From Streptococcus lactarius (lineage in GTDB: Bacteria; Bacillota; Bacilli; Lactobacillales; Streptococcaceae), in contig NZ_MRXX01000007.1 of NCBI RefSeq assembly GCF_016642265.1, positions 152,977 through 216,976 of the forward strand: DNA of 64,000 nt, given 5' to 3'. Made by a program: the position numbers and the translations under genes. Under the pieces are notes generated by a model. The model did not search any database. It was not told the DNA's origin and saw nothing but the letters and a program-made list of their open reading frames with translations. This document shows positions 1 through 9,900 of this stretch, piece after piece; the stretch's first letter is position 1; every line of letters begins with the position of its first letter.

Positions 1-640
1 TCTGAGCACTATCTAGAAGCACCGAATCAATCTCATCGACAATGGCGTAATTGAAGTCTGCCAAAAATTGGCCATCGACAGAAGCCGTCAGGTTCTCTGT
101 TAGATAGTCAAAACCTAGGCTAGTATTAGTCGTATAAATGACGTCTGATTGGTAAATCTCGCGTTTGACTTCTGGATCTAATTCTTCGTCTTCTGACTGT
201 TTCAAAGGAACACCGACGGTCAAACCTAAGAAACGATAGACCTGTCCCATCTCTTCTGCATCCCGAGTTGCCAGATAGGTATTGGTCGTAATAACCATGA
301 CCCCTTTGCCCTCTAGGGCATTGAGATAAACTGGCATAGTCGCCGTCAAGGTCTTTCCTTCACCGGTATTCATTTCAGCGACATTGCCCTGGTGTAGGAC
401 GATTCCTCCCATGACTTGGACGTCATAGGGAAACATGCCCAAGACCCGCTTATCGGCCTCCCGTGCAACCGCAAATGCTTCCGGCAAAAGATCATCCAAG
501 GTCTCGCCCTCCGCTAGACGTTCCCGAAATTCCACAGTCTTCTCCTGCAATTGCTGATCCGTCAAGTGGGCGATCGCATCCTTCCAGCTATTGACTTCTT
601 TTAAGATTTTTTTGATGTTTCTTAATTTAACGTAATCCAA
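1..640 (-). CDS. secA2: SecA2 accessory Sec ATPase, N-terminal part (cut by window edge)
   Basis: This is the motor ATPase that drives serine-rich repeat glycoproteins through the SecY2 channel. About 213 N-terminal residues are visible, translated directly from the minus strand. They contain the Walker A motif [10 protein letters not shown] at about residue 100 and a DEID Walker B motif near the window edge, both typical of SecA DEAD motor domains. No ATG lies at the expected place. A TTG at 638-640 preceded by AAGAGG with 6-nt spacing is the likely start, so translation may be weak. It lies 31 nt downstream of asp3 in the order secY2-asp1-asp2-asp3-secA2 known from the S. gordonii gspB locus. 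This neighbourhood identifies it as SecA2 rather than housekeeping SecA. The genes expected beyond the edge (asp4, asp5, gtfA, gtfB) are not visible. Confidence 0.93.
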   Translation of the reverse strand, partial: MDYVKLRNIKKILKEVNSWKDAIAHLTDQQLQEKTVEFRERLAEGETLDDLLPEAFAVAREADKRVLGMFPYDVQVMGGIVLHQGNVAEMNTGEGKTLTATMPVYLNALEGKGVMVITTNTYLATRDAEEMGQVYRFLGLTVGVPLKQSEDEELDPEVKREIYQSDVIYTTNTSLGFDYLTENLTASVDGQFLADFNYAIVDEIDSVLLDSAQ

Positions 641-671
641 TGTGATCCTCTTTTTTTGCAGTTTTGTTCGT

Positions 672-1142
672 CTATTCGAGAACTTCTGCTCCCTCAGACG
701 ATATTGGTTGAATAGTGAAATAGTGGAAGGTAAACTCTTGCAAGCCTGCACTAAGCAAGCGTACTTCGTAGGCGTAGGCTTGGTCTGGATAGGTGAAGGA
801 CAAGCAGCCTTCTGCGGTTACGCGACGGCCAACGATCTCTCCAAAGCGATCTTTGAAGATGATTTCTACCATCACGGTATGAGCGGGATTTGCTTCGATC
901 TCGATTGCCAGTTCATAGCCCTGCTCTCTTTTGAGCAGGGGCAGACTAGGAATTTGACGCGTCGCACCAAAATTTGTCTGCGAATGCCAGGTTTTCAGCA
1001 CTTGACCAGATGGCATGAGGGGATTCTGAAATTGAACGCTACCTTGGGCAGTCGCCTGAATGGTCGACCCCCAAAGATAATCTGCTAAAACTGTATCGCC
1101 CCAGTAGATCCGTCTACTTTCATTTTCTTTCATTTTTATCAT
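672..1142 (-). CDS. asp3: Accessory Sec system protein Asp3
   Basis: Asp3 (156 aa) is a small cytoplasmic component of the Asp1-Asp2-Asp3 complex, which escorts SRRPs to SecA2 and is needed for their export. The sequence has no signal peptide or membrane segment and is largely beta-rich with aromatic residues, in keeping with the carbohydrate-binding-module-like fold reported for Asp3. The start codon overlaps the asp2 stop by 4 nt, indicating translational coupling in a secY2-asp1-asp2-asp3-secA2 operon. The length fits the family. Identification rests on the sequence together with its position between asp2 and secA2. Confidence 0.9.
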   Translation of the reverse strand: MIKMKENESRRIYWGDTVLADYLWGSTIQATAQGSVQFQNPLMPSGQVLKTWHSQTNFGATRQIPSLPLLKREQGYELAIEIEANPAHTVMVEIIFKDRFGEIVGRRVTAEGCLSFTYPDQAYAYEVRLLSAGLQEFTFHYFTIQPISSEGAEVLE

Positions 1143-2683
1143 TGGTTTCTTCCAAAGTCTCTTTCCATGATTTCATTGTACTGAGTCATAAACCACTCAA
1201 TGATCGGAGCACTCGCATCATTGTGCCGACCGGCACGACTGGTACTAATAATCCGAACCGGCAATTCATATAAGGTCTCTAAAATATCTGGATAGGCTTG
1301 CTTGTCGTAGTCATCATCTCGCATATAAGCAAGGGCTAAAATCGTATCCTTAAAGTCCGCCTGTTTAAATCGGTCCCAGAAGCGTTGATTGAGCTGATCA
1401 ATCCCTTCTTGTGACACTTGACCGATGATCAACTGCATCATATCTAGAGACGTTCCAAACTCATCTGGACGTCTAAATTTCAGGTTGGCAGCGACATCTC
1501 CAAGGTTGACAATGGGTTTACCGACTAGGATAGCATGTGGACAATACAGAGCCCCATAGTAAAGGGCACCAAAGGTCCCCATGGACAAGCCAGAGAAATT
1601 CATTTCTTCCGGTCCAAAACCAAGAGAATGCAAATGATGATCAATAAAGGCAGTGATTTGATTTTCCAACTCTTCTGAGCCCATATAGAAGGATCCACCT
1701 TCCAATCTTGGATCCGAAAAGAGAATAAAGGGACTACCCATGGCACGCATCATCCCAAATCCTTCAAATCCTTCGGCTGGACGATACCCAGAAAAGTAAA
1801 TGTTTAAAGGTGGCTTCATATCACCAGGATGGAAATAAGCAAAGACCTCTTGGCGTTTGTGGTCCCGAAGAGTCTGTGCTCCTACTGTCATGCCTCCTAG
1901 AGGGCCATGGGACAGGCGCTTGTGTAGAGCTCCTATCGTAAGCATCCCTTCTCCTTTGGCTTCCAGCGAAAAGGCTAGATAATAAGGCTCTGCTCCGTCT
2001 AATTCCAGCGGAGTTTGCATCTCTTCTTCTGAAAAGACTGCATCTTTGACCCACTCTCCCAGAGCACCAAAGCGGTAAAATTGGATCCGCAATTGCAGTT
2101 GACAGCTAGGGTCTTTTTCGTATTCCAACCAAAAATTGATGGGACGGCTAGCATCATACACATAGTTGTAGACCCACTGGACAATCGGCGTAAACTCCTC
2201 GCCATATCGGCCATCTAGCTTAAGAAAATGTTTCCCCAGCACCGTTTGCTGACCAGCAAAATCAGGTCTCACTCGCAGATCACTAACCGTAAAGGCATCT
2301 CCATATTGATTATCGTATAAAAAGCGATCTAAGACATAGAGAAATTGATGCTTATTTGAGAAATCCCAGGGTCTTGCTTGCTTGAGACTTAAAAGGTGGG
2401 CCAATTCTTCAGAAGGGGCCTCTAGCTGATGGCTTTCATCATAAAACACAGTATAAGGCTGGAAGTAGGTCAGGTCTTCTCCTAGAGCCAACAAATCTTC
2501 TGGATTCTCTAAGATCAAGGCTTTAAATTTAGAGATTTCCTCTTCTTCCATATAGTCTTTGAGTGATGGAAGAGCAGTGACTTGAAAAAAGTGCCATCCA
2601 AGTCCAGCAGGAAGCTCCACCTGATCCTGCCAGCTACTTGAGCCGATTTGGAGAATATGGGTTAATTGTTGTTTGTTATCCAT
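1139..2683 (-). CDS. asp2: Asp2, accessory Sec protein and SRRP O-acetyltransferase
   Basis: Asp2 (514 aa) is required for SRRP export and, in S. gordonii, also acetylates GlcNAc on the glycoprotein through a Ser-Asp-His triad. The C-terminal alpha/beta-hydrolase-like half carries the nucleophile elbow GLSMGT, whose Ser is residue 367 by codon counting, close to the catalytic Ser of S. gordonii Asp2. A late His within AGRHNDAS (around residue 485) is a plausible triad member. The gene overlaps asp1 upstream by 8 nt and asp3 downstream by 4 nt, so all three Asp proteins are probably made in a coupled ratio. Both the export role and the acetylation role seem preserved, because the elbow is intact. 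Confidence 0.93.
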   Translation of the reverse strand: MDNKQQLTHILQIGSSSWQDQVELPAGLGWHFFQVTALPSLKDYMEEEEISKFKALILENPEDLLALGEDLTYFQPYTVFYDESHQLEAPSEELAHLLSLKQARPWDFSNKHQFLYVLDRFLYDNQYGDAFTVSDLRVRPDFAGQQTVLGKHFLKLDGRYGEEFTPIVQWVYNYVYDASRPINFWLEYEKDPSCQLQLRIQFYRFGALGEWVKDAVFSEEEMQTPLELDGAEPYYLAFSLEAKGEGMLTIGALHKRLSHGPLGGMTVGAQTLRDHKRQEVFAYFHPGDMKPPLNIYFSGYRPAEGFEGFGMMRAMGSPFILFSDPRLEGGSFYMGSEELENQITAFIDHHLHSLGFGPEEMNFSGLSMGTFGALYYGALYCPHAILVGKPIVNLGDVAANLKFRRPDEFGTSLDMMQLIIGQVSQEGIDQLNQRFWDRFKQADFKDTILALAYMRDDDYDKQAYPDILETLYELPVRIISTSRAGRHNDASAPIIEWFMTQYNEIMERDFGRNQ

Positions 2684-4265
2684 GACGTTCTCTCATCCAT
2701 CCTTCCCATTTCTCGATCAAACGTTGACCCGCGTATTCTTGAATTTTTTCGATCGAGTAGACCAAGGCTTCATTCCAAGGCTTCAATTCCAATAAGAAGT
2801 GCGTAACCGCCTTTTCTAATTCCTTGTCTCCCTTAGATAGGACATAACCATTTTTCAGATGATCGACATACTCTGTCTGGACGCGGTTGACTTGAGGAAT
2901 CCCCGCAGAAATCCCTGCAATCTGCGTATAGAGGTTGGGCTCCTCGCTTAAATCTACAATCAAACGTGTTTTTTCCAACTCTTGAATAATGTCATTTTCA
3001 TTTGAAAAATTCTTAACCACAAAACGGTAATCCGGCTCGCCTTGTACAGATTCTTCATCGATGATCTGGTTTTCCCCAAGACCTTGTATTTGAGCAGGTG
3101 ATTGAAGCAGATGCAAGTCCTGCTCACTAGCAATCAATTCCTCAAGTTGCCCTTCTAATTCTTTCACCCTCTCTGGTGAACCATTATAAAATGCAAAAAC
3201 GACTTCAAATAAAGGGTATTGCGACAAAATTTCTAGAATATTTTTAAGCTGTTTCTTGCTTGGAAGCTCGCTTTCATTGACATAATAGTAAATCTTTGAT
3301 TCCTTGCGCTCCTGACTAGAACCCAAACGGAGACGGGAGTCAAAAGAGGTAATCCGGTGCGTCTTTTGAGCCAGGCTAGGAGAAAAAACCGCAATCGCTT
3401 CTTTGGTTTTTTCACTATCTGTAATCAAGAGCTGGGCATCTATCATATCAAAATAGAGGGCAAAGTTTTCAGCAGATAAGGGCTGACGATCTCCATAGAA
3501 GGACAAGACTTTCTTAACTCTACTCGCTGTATCTTGTAAAAAAGTCAAATTTGCTGGATGTGCTGCCACCACCAACTGATCTCGTCCTGGAACCAGAGTC
3601 AACAGCTGTTCCTTCATTTTTTCAGCGACAACTTCTCCCATATTGGAATAACTTTCTTTTTTGAAGGCAGGAAAGAAAGCTTCATTGACCATAACAGATT
3701 GGTTCTCTTCGATCAACATTTCTCTCAAAATCCATTGTCCATCAAAACTCAAATACTCTTGAAAATAAGGTTTCTCATCTTTATAGTAAACTCTACTAGA
3801 GATAAAACCACGGTCATCTAAATATTCGACATAAAGGGTTTCACCCTCTTTATAACGGGTTAGGGTAAGGATATTCCCATCTACTCCCATATCAATTTTT
3901 GCTAGGCGTTTACCTTTTCGAAATGCTATTGCCAAAAAGGGAGTATAAGAAAAAGTTGTCTCACTCGGCCATTCGATATCTTGAAGCTGGACTGGGCGCA
4001 TAGCCAAATCAGACGGAACCTTTTGGATCCGATCAAAAATCGAGAGCACATCTGTCTCAAGTAAATCTTGACGGTGTAAAAAATAGCGCAACTGAGGACT
4101 ATAGTGAGGCAACAATAAGATCCGATCCATTCCTGCTTCTTGAAAAATACGAACTTGATTAATGGTATCGTCAAATTCAATGGATTCTCGCATCCAGTAC
4201 CAAGGGGTAGCTGTTTGCTGCCAGATGCGGTCCGTTCCATACCAGGCTGGTACAAAATAATACAT
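2676..4265 (-). CDS. asp1: Accessory Sec system protein Asp1
   Basis: Asp1 (529 aa) is the GT-B-like scaffold of the Asp complex. In characterised homologues it resembles a glycosyltransferase without catalytic activity and binds Asp2, Asp3 and the SRRP substrate. The sequence begins MYYFVPAWY, has no membrane segment, and shows a Rossmann-like C-terminal half with segments such as LIVDLSEEPN. It starts 8 nt after secY2 and overlaps asp2 by 8 nt. Length and gene order match the family in streptococcal SRRP loci. Confidence 0.92.
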   Translation of the reverse strand: MYYFVPAWYGTDRIWQQTATPWYWMRESIEFDDTINQVRIFQEAGMDRILLLPHYSPQLRYFLHRQDLLETDVLSIFDRIQKVPSDLAMRPVQLQDIEWPSETTFSYTPFLAIAFRKGKRLAKIDMGVDGNILTLTRYKEGETLYVEYLDDRGFISSRVYYKDEKPYFQEYLSFDGQWILREMLIEENQSVMVNEAFFPAFKKESYSNMGEVVAEKMKEQLLTLVPGRDQLVVAAHPANLTFLQDTASRVKKVLSFYGDRQPLSAENFALYFDMIDAQLLITDSEKTKEAIAVFSPSLAQKTHRITSFDSRLRLGSSQERKESKIYYYVNESELPSKKQLKNILEILSQYPLFEVVFAFYNGSPERVKELEGQLEELIASEQDLHLLQSPAQIQGLGENQIIDEESVQGEPDYRFVVKNFSNENDIIQELEKTRLIVDLSEEPNLYTQIAGISAGIPQVNRVQTEYVDHLKNGYVLSKGDKELEKAVTHFLLELKPWNEALVYSIEKIQEYAGQRLIEKWEGWMRERHG

Positions 4266-4273
4266 AGTTACTC

Positions 4274-5491
4274 CTAGAATATTCTTGTATAACGTTGATT
4301 GACGCGAAGGGCACGAATTTCTTCTCGGATATTGTAAATCATTCCGACAAACATAAGGAAGGTCCCTGGGATCATGGTCAAACGTAAAAGATCCTTATCC
4401 CATAGCAAGATTGAAAAAGGAAGAGCGGTAAAGAGAATCAAATACAGAGTTCCAAAAACAGTCAAGCGTAGCACAATTTTATTGATATAGCGACGTGTGT
4501 CTGCTCCAGGATAAATATAATCGATATATTCTGAGGCCTTCATCATTTTCTCTGCAATTTCTTCTCCATTCACATTGACAAAAGCAAAGGCAAAAGAAAG
4601 AATTGCAATGACAAAAATATAAAGAAGAATCCAAATTGGGTCTCCCATTACCAAGTGCTTGGCTAGCTGGGCAGCCCATTTAGCATTGGAGTCCATAGAC
4701 AAGATCAAAAGCATAGCGTACTGAGGAATAGACACCAGGGTCATGGCATACATAAAAGGCATACCTCCCGCAGGATTGATCTTGATATCCAAAAAGGTAT
4801 AACTTTTAAGGTTGTTATGAATTCCTAATTTATTAACAGGGATTTGATACTTGGAATATTCCACTAAAACTGCCACATAGACAAAAATCAAAAGGAAGAT
4901 CATACCCAGAATATAAGCGATCTCTGGGATATTATTGACACTTGAAAGGGTCTGCACCACGTCTTCTGGAAGGTACATCACCATCCCAGCCATCATGATC
5001 ACCACAGAACTTCCGAGCCCCAAAGCAGCATTTAGATCAGATAACCAAACTAAAAAGAAGGCTCCAGCCACCATAATCATAGTATTGACCGCAATGACAA
5101 GTCCCGAATCCAGATCGGTTTTTAGAGGTAAATACATGGCCACCGCTAAGGACTGGACAATAGCGAGCACCAAGGTCACATACATCTTTCGACGCTCCAC
5201 AATCTCTGAGCTGGTTTTTTCGAGGTTAAAACGTTTTGAAACGGTAAACATCCGCCACAAAATCATGGAAGACATCCAAGGGGATAGACCGATCGAAAAG
5301 ATCGACATTCCGCGGAGATTTCCCCCCATCACAGCGCTCGAGAGTTGTAAACCAGTTGTTGTTCCCTCATTGAGCCTCAAAGCCTTTGATAAGTCCACAA
5401 AAGGCAGGGAAATTTTACTTCCCAAAACATAAATAAAGACGAAAAATATCGTCCAACAAAATCTCTTCCCTACTTCAGATCGTTTTAACAT
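4274..5491 (-). CDS. secY2: SecY2 accessory translocon channel
   Basis: SecY2 (405 aa) is the dedicated membrane channel for SRRPs. It is a polytopic membrane protein with about 10 hydrophobic helices. The first is near residues 10-30, and the C-terminal half contains SecY-like loop segments such as PVNKLGIH. It is shorter than housekeeping SecY, as is typical for SecY2. It heads the secY2-asp1-asp2-asp3-secA2 operon. An intrinsic terminator at 5675-5712 separates it from gtf3, so it probably has its own promoter in 5492-5670. Confidence 0.94.
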   Translation of the reverse strand: MLKRSEVGKRFCWTIFFVFIYVLGSKISLPFVDLSKALRLNEGTTTGLQLSSAVMGGNLRGMSIFSIGLSPWMSSMILWRMFTVSKRFNLEKTSSEIVERRKMYVTLVLAIVQSLAVAMYLPLKTDLDSGLVIAVNTMIMVAGAFFLVWLSDLNAALGLGSSVVIMMAGMVMYLPEDVVQTLSSVNNIPEIAYILGMIFLLIFVYVAVLVEYSKYQIPVNKLGIHNNLKSYTFLDIKINPAGGMPFMYAMTLVSIPQYAMLLILSMDSNAKWAAQLAKHLVMGDPIWILLYIFVIAILSFAFAFVNVNGEEIAEKMMKASEYIDYIYPGADTRRYINKIVLRLTVFGTLYLILFTALPFSILLWDKDLLRLTMIPGTFLMFVGMIYNIREEIRALRVNQRYTRIF

Positions 5492-5580
5492 TTCTTTTAA
5501 ACTTTCTCTTACTCATTTTGACCATTTCACTGGAAAAACAGCCCTTAAATATGTGTTTATAAAGTACATTATCTCAACTT

Positions 5581-5610
5581 ATTTTACCATAATTCGCTTA
5601 TTTTCTAAAC
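5581..5610 (-). promoter_or_regulatory. Possible secY2 operon promoter
   Basis: On the minus strand a TAAAAT -10 (5581-5586) is preceded by TGG, giving an extended -10. A weak TTTAGA lies 17 nt upstream. It sits between the gtf3 terminator and secY2. Only the -10 is convincing. Confidence 0.4.
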
Positions 5611-5674
5611 TTATTTGTCACTAATCCTTAATATTCTAAAAAAATTATGGTCTTGGTACCGTATTCAATAAAAA

Positions 5675-5712
5675 ATTCTTCAGATTTATGTCTGAAGAAT
5701 CCTTTTTTATTC
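5675..5712 (-). terminator. Intrinsic terminator after gtf3
   Basis: The 10-bp perfect stem ATTCTTCAGA/TCTGAAGAAT has a 6-nt loop and is followed by a T-run on the minus strand. It ends the gtf3 transcript before secY2. Confidence 0.85.
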
Positions 5713-5715
5713 TAT

Positions 5716-6720
5716 TTATTTCCCTAGAGCCACAATACTATCAATAAATAATTTCTTTGTAAAATAGCCATTGCGGATCAAATAAGAAGTATATTGAGCC
5801 TTTTGAACCATTTGGGCATACTCTTCTTCTGTGCAGTCTTGAACCAAACGATTAGCTTCTTCAAGACTGGATGCTACAAAGCCGATCCCTTTTTCTCGAA
5901 TATAGTCTGCATTTGACAAATAGTCTGGCACGACTACCGGAAGACCTGCGGACAGATAAGTCGATAATTTGTAGGAAATATTTTCTTTGTAGTAATCCCG
6001 CTCATCCTCAGGATTCTCTGAATTTCCCCAGACAAGCCCAAAACCACCCTTAGAAAGTTCCAAAAGCAACTCTTGCTTGGTCCGCCAGCCTTCAATATGG
6101 ACCTTAGAATAATCAACTCCTTCAACTGGTTCGGTATAGACATGAAGGGGAGTATCATATTTCCAATCGATGATATGAGGGAAACGCGAAGGATTACCTG
6201 AGAAGATCAACTTTTTCTCAAATTGTGGAGTGTAGAGTTCCAAACTGTGGGTCAAATCCCACAACTTTTGGACCACATATTTTTTAACTGTAAGCCCTTC
6301 TGATACTAGACGATGGTACATCTGTTCTGATGGGACAACAACAAGGTCGCTCTTATTATACATCTCAATATAAGCAGGCATGAGATAATAATTGCTTTCA
6401 AACATGAGAGGTGGGACATCATGGATGAACATGACGAGTTTCGTTTGAAGGAGTTTTAACTTATCCACCAAACGATTATCCCACTCAATTCCGTTCCAAG
6501 AAGGTGATTGAACGAAGACAATATCCCCAAAAGCTACACCTGCTAAAATACCGTCCATCCGTGAACTCAACTCACCATCCGGTTCATTCGTTTGATCATA
6601 AAAATAGATTCCAAGTTCATTGACCCCAAGTTCACGAACCACATTCATAATATCATTTTGCGCCATTAGAGCAACACTTTGCGAAGGTTGCCCGAATAAA
6701 TTTGTAAAATGGATTTTCAT
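5716..6720 (-). CDS. gtf3: Gtf3/Nss glucosyltransferase of the SRRP glycosylation pathway
   Basis: This cytosolic GT-B-fold enzyme (334 aa) is called Nss in S. gordonii and Gtf3 in S. parasanguinis, where it adds glucose to the GlcNAc placed on SRRP serines by the Gtf1/Gtf2 (GtfA/GtfB) pair. The visible N-terminus MKIHFTNLFGQPSQS, the mid-protein FIHDVPPLMF and the C-terminal LSTYLSAGLPVVVPDYL (sugar-nucleotide-binding region) match this family. The position between the SRRP genes and secY2 is the canonical one. It is predicted to act in the cytoplasm, before export, on all three neighbouring SRRPs. A terminator lies on each side, suggesting a single-gene transcript driven from 6831-6836. Confidence 0.9.
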   Translation of the reverse strand: MKIHFTNLFGQPSQSVALMAQNDIMNVVRELGVNELGIYFYDQTNEPDGELSSRMDGILAGVAFGDIVFVQSPSWNGIEWDNRLVDKLKLLQTKLVMFIHDVPPLMFESNYYLMPAYIEMYNKSDLVVVPSEQMYHRLVSEGLTVKKYVVQKLWDLTHSLELYTPQFEKKLIFSGNPSRFPHIIDWKYDTPLHVYTEPVEGVDYSKVHIEGWRTKQELLLELSKGGFGLVWGNSENPEDERDYYKENISYKLSTYLSAGLPVVVPDYLSNADYIREKGIGFVASSLEEANRLVQDCTEEEYAQMVQKAQYTSYLIRNGYFTKKLFIDSIVALGK

Positions 6721-6830
6721 TTCTTCCCTCTAACTCTTCTTTTTGATCTATATTCGTAATTTCACATAGTACGGATAGAGTTTCCTTGTCTATATTACTT
6801 TACTGAAAACTTCCTTGTCCATTATAACAT

Positions 6831-6836
6831 ATTTTA
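6831..6836 (-). promoter_or_regulatory. Candidate gtf3 promoter (extended -10)
   Basis: TATAAT on the minus strand is preceded by TGT (TGn extended -10). The -35 is weak. It lies about 110 nt upstream of the gtf3 start and downstream of the SRRP-C terminator. Confidence 0.55.
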
Positions 6837-6863
6837 AAACTTCTTAAACTTTTTGAATTCATA

Positions 6864-6888
6864 AAAGACCGGTAATATCCCGGTCTTT
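6864..6888 (-). terminator. Terminator of SRRP-C
   Basis: The stem AAAGACCGG/CCGGTCTTT has a 7-nt loop and a T-rich exit on the minus strand. It lies about 20 nt after the SRRP-C stop. Confidence 0.8.
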
Positions 6889-6907
6889 ATTCATGATATT
6901 TCATACC

Positions 6908-9900
6908 TTATTTGCTATCTTTTTTCCGGATTCCTAAAAGGGCTAATCCAGAAAGAAGAATGGAAACTCCTGTGGCAAAAATACCAGACGAAGCCCTTCC
7001 TCCTGTCTCTGGTAGAGAAGGAGCAACCTTGTCTTGGCTAGAAGCCAGACGTGCTGGTTCAGTCTCGGTCTCAGAAACTGAGTGAGACAAGCTAGAGGAA
7101 GCCATTACCGGTTCCGTAGCAGACCTTCTGCTTGAGAAGTTTCTCGCATAAGACACCTTGACAGATCTTGAAACAGGCTGTGATTCGGATTGGTTAGCAG
7201 ACATTAAAGCTTGAACTTGTGACTCAGATTGGCTTGCGGAAGCTAAGGCTTGAACCTGTGACTCAGATTGACTTACCGAAATCGAAGCTTGGACTTGTGA
7301 CTCTGACTGGCTTACCGAAACTGATTCTCGAACCTGTGATTCAGATTGACTCGCTAAAATCGAGGCTTGAACCAACGATTCTGACTGACTCGCTAAAATC
7401 GAGGCTTGGACCAACGATTCTGATCGACTAGCTGAGATTGAAGCTTGAACCTGTAACTCAGATTGGCTGGCTGAAATCGATTCTCGGACTTGCGACTCTG
7501 ACTGACTCGCGGAAATCGAGGCTTGAACCAACGATTCAGATTGACTTGCGGAGGTCGAAGCTTGGACCAACGATTCGGACTGGCTTACTGATGTTGAAGC
7601 TTGGACTTGCGACTCTGACTGACTCGCCAAAATTGATTCTTGAACCAACGATTCGGATTGACTCGCTGAAATCGAAGCTTGGACTTGAGATTCGAATTCG
7701 TTTGCTAAAATCGAAGCTTGAACTTGTGAGTCAGATTGACTCGCTGAAGTCAAGGCTTGAACTTGCGATTCAGACTGGCTGGTAGAGATTGAAGCTTGGA
7801 CTTGGGAGTCAGATTCGCTTGCGAAAATTGAAGCTTGAACTTGTGAATCAGATTGACTTGCTGAAATTGAAGCTTGTCCCAACGACTCAGATTGACTTGC
7901 TGAAGTTGATGCTTGAACCAAGGATTCAGATTGGCTCACTAAGGCTGATTCAGAAATTTTCTCGCTCATCGAAGTAAATTGAGACAAAGAAACAAGTTGA
8001 GAAACTACTTCCTTCGATCCAACAGCGGATGTTGACTGCGATTGGGACAAGGAAGTCGATTTGGACGCCACATCAGATAATGATTCTGACTGACTTGCCG
8101 AAACCGATTCTTTAATTGATGATTCGGACTGGCTGGCAGAGATTGAAGCTTTAATTAACGATTCTGATTGGCTGGCTGAAAGCGAAGCTTGGACCAGCGA
8201 CTCTGACTGACTCGCGGAAAGCGAAGCTTGAACCAACGACTCTGATTGACTCGCTGAAGTCGAGGCTTGAACTTGCGATTCAGACTGGCTTGCAGAAATT
8301 GAAGCTTGGACTTGTGACTCTGATTGACTTGCGGAAATCGATTCGCGGACTTGCGACTCTGACTGACTCGCGGAAATCGAAGCTTGAACCAACGACTCAG
8401 ATTGGCTTGCTGAAATTGAAGTTTGAACTTGCGATTCTGATTGGCTTACTAAAATCGAAGATTGAACTTGTGAGTCAGATTGACTTACCGAAAGTGATTC
8501 TTGGGCTTGTAACTCAGACTGACTTGCGGAAAGTGATTCTTGAGCCAACGACTCTGATTGGCTTGCTGAAATCGATGCTCGAACCTGCAACTCAGACTGG
8601 CTCACTGAACGTGATTCTCGGACTTGTGATTCAGATTGACTTACTGAAATCGATTCTTTAACCAAGGATTCCGACTGACTTGCGGAAATTGAAGCTTGGA
8701 CTTGGGATTCAGATTTGCTTGCGAAAATTGAAGCTTGAACTTGTGAATCAGATTGACTTGCTGAAATTGAAGCTTGTACCAACGACTCAGATTGACTTAC
8801 GGAAGCCGAAGCTTGAACTTGTGACTCTGATTGGCTCGCAGAAACCGAAGCTTGTACTTGCGACTCTGATTGGCTCGCAGAAACCGAAGCTTGGACTTGC
8901 GACTCGGATTGACTCGCTGAAATCGAGGCTTGAACTTGTGACTCTGATTGGCTTGCTGAACGTGATTCTCGGACTTGTGATTCGGATTGACTCGCTGAAA
9001 TCGAGGCTTGTACTTGTGACTCTGATTGGCTTGCCGAAATCGATTCTCGTACTTGCGATTCGGATTGACTCGCTGAAGTCGAAACTTGAACTTGCGACTC
9101 TGACTGACTCGCGGAAATTGATTCTTTAACCAACGACTCTGACTGACTTGCTGAAATCGAGGCTTGTACTTGTGACTCTGATTGGCTCGCAGAAACCGAA
9201 GCTTGGACCATCGATTCTGATCGACTAGCTGAGATTGAAGCTTGAACCAACGAATCAGATTGACTTGCTGAAGTCGAAGCTTGAACCAACGATTCTGACT
9301 GGCTTACTGATGTTGAAGCTTGAACCAACGACTCAGATTGACTTACCGAAACCGAAGCTTGGACCATCGATTCTGATCGACTAGCTGAGATTGAAGCTTG
9401 AACCAACGACTCTGATTGACTTGACGAAATCGATTCTCGTACTTGCGACTCTGACTGACTCGCTGAAGTCGAGGCTTGAACCTGTGACTCTGATTGGCTT
9501 GCTGAAAGCGATGCTCGGACCAACGACTCTGACTGGCTTGCCGAAACTGATTCTTTAACTTGTGACTCTGACTGACTTGCTGAAGTCGAGGCTCGGACTT
9601 GCGACTCTGATTGACTCGCTGAAGTCGAGGCTTGAACCAAGAATTCTGACTGACTTGCGGAAATCGAAGCTTGAACCAACGACTCTGATTGACTCGCTGA
9701 AGTCAAGGCTTGAACTTGCGATTCGGACTTGCTGGCAGAAACCGATGCTTGTACTTGTGACTCTGACTGACTCGCTGAAGTCGAGGCTTGAACTTGTGAT
9801 TCGGACTGGCTGGCGGAAACCAAAGCTTGTACTTGCGATTCGGATTGACTCGCTGAAACCGAAGCTTGAACTTGTGACTCTGATTGGCTTGCCGAAATCG

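Noticed and set aside
642-1088. 148-aa plus-strand frame overlapping asp3
   Set aside because: It is antisense to asp3, whose identity and overlap with asp2 are well supported.
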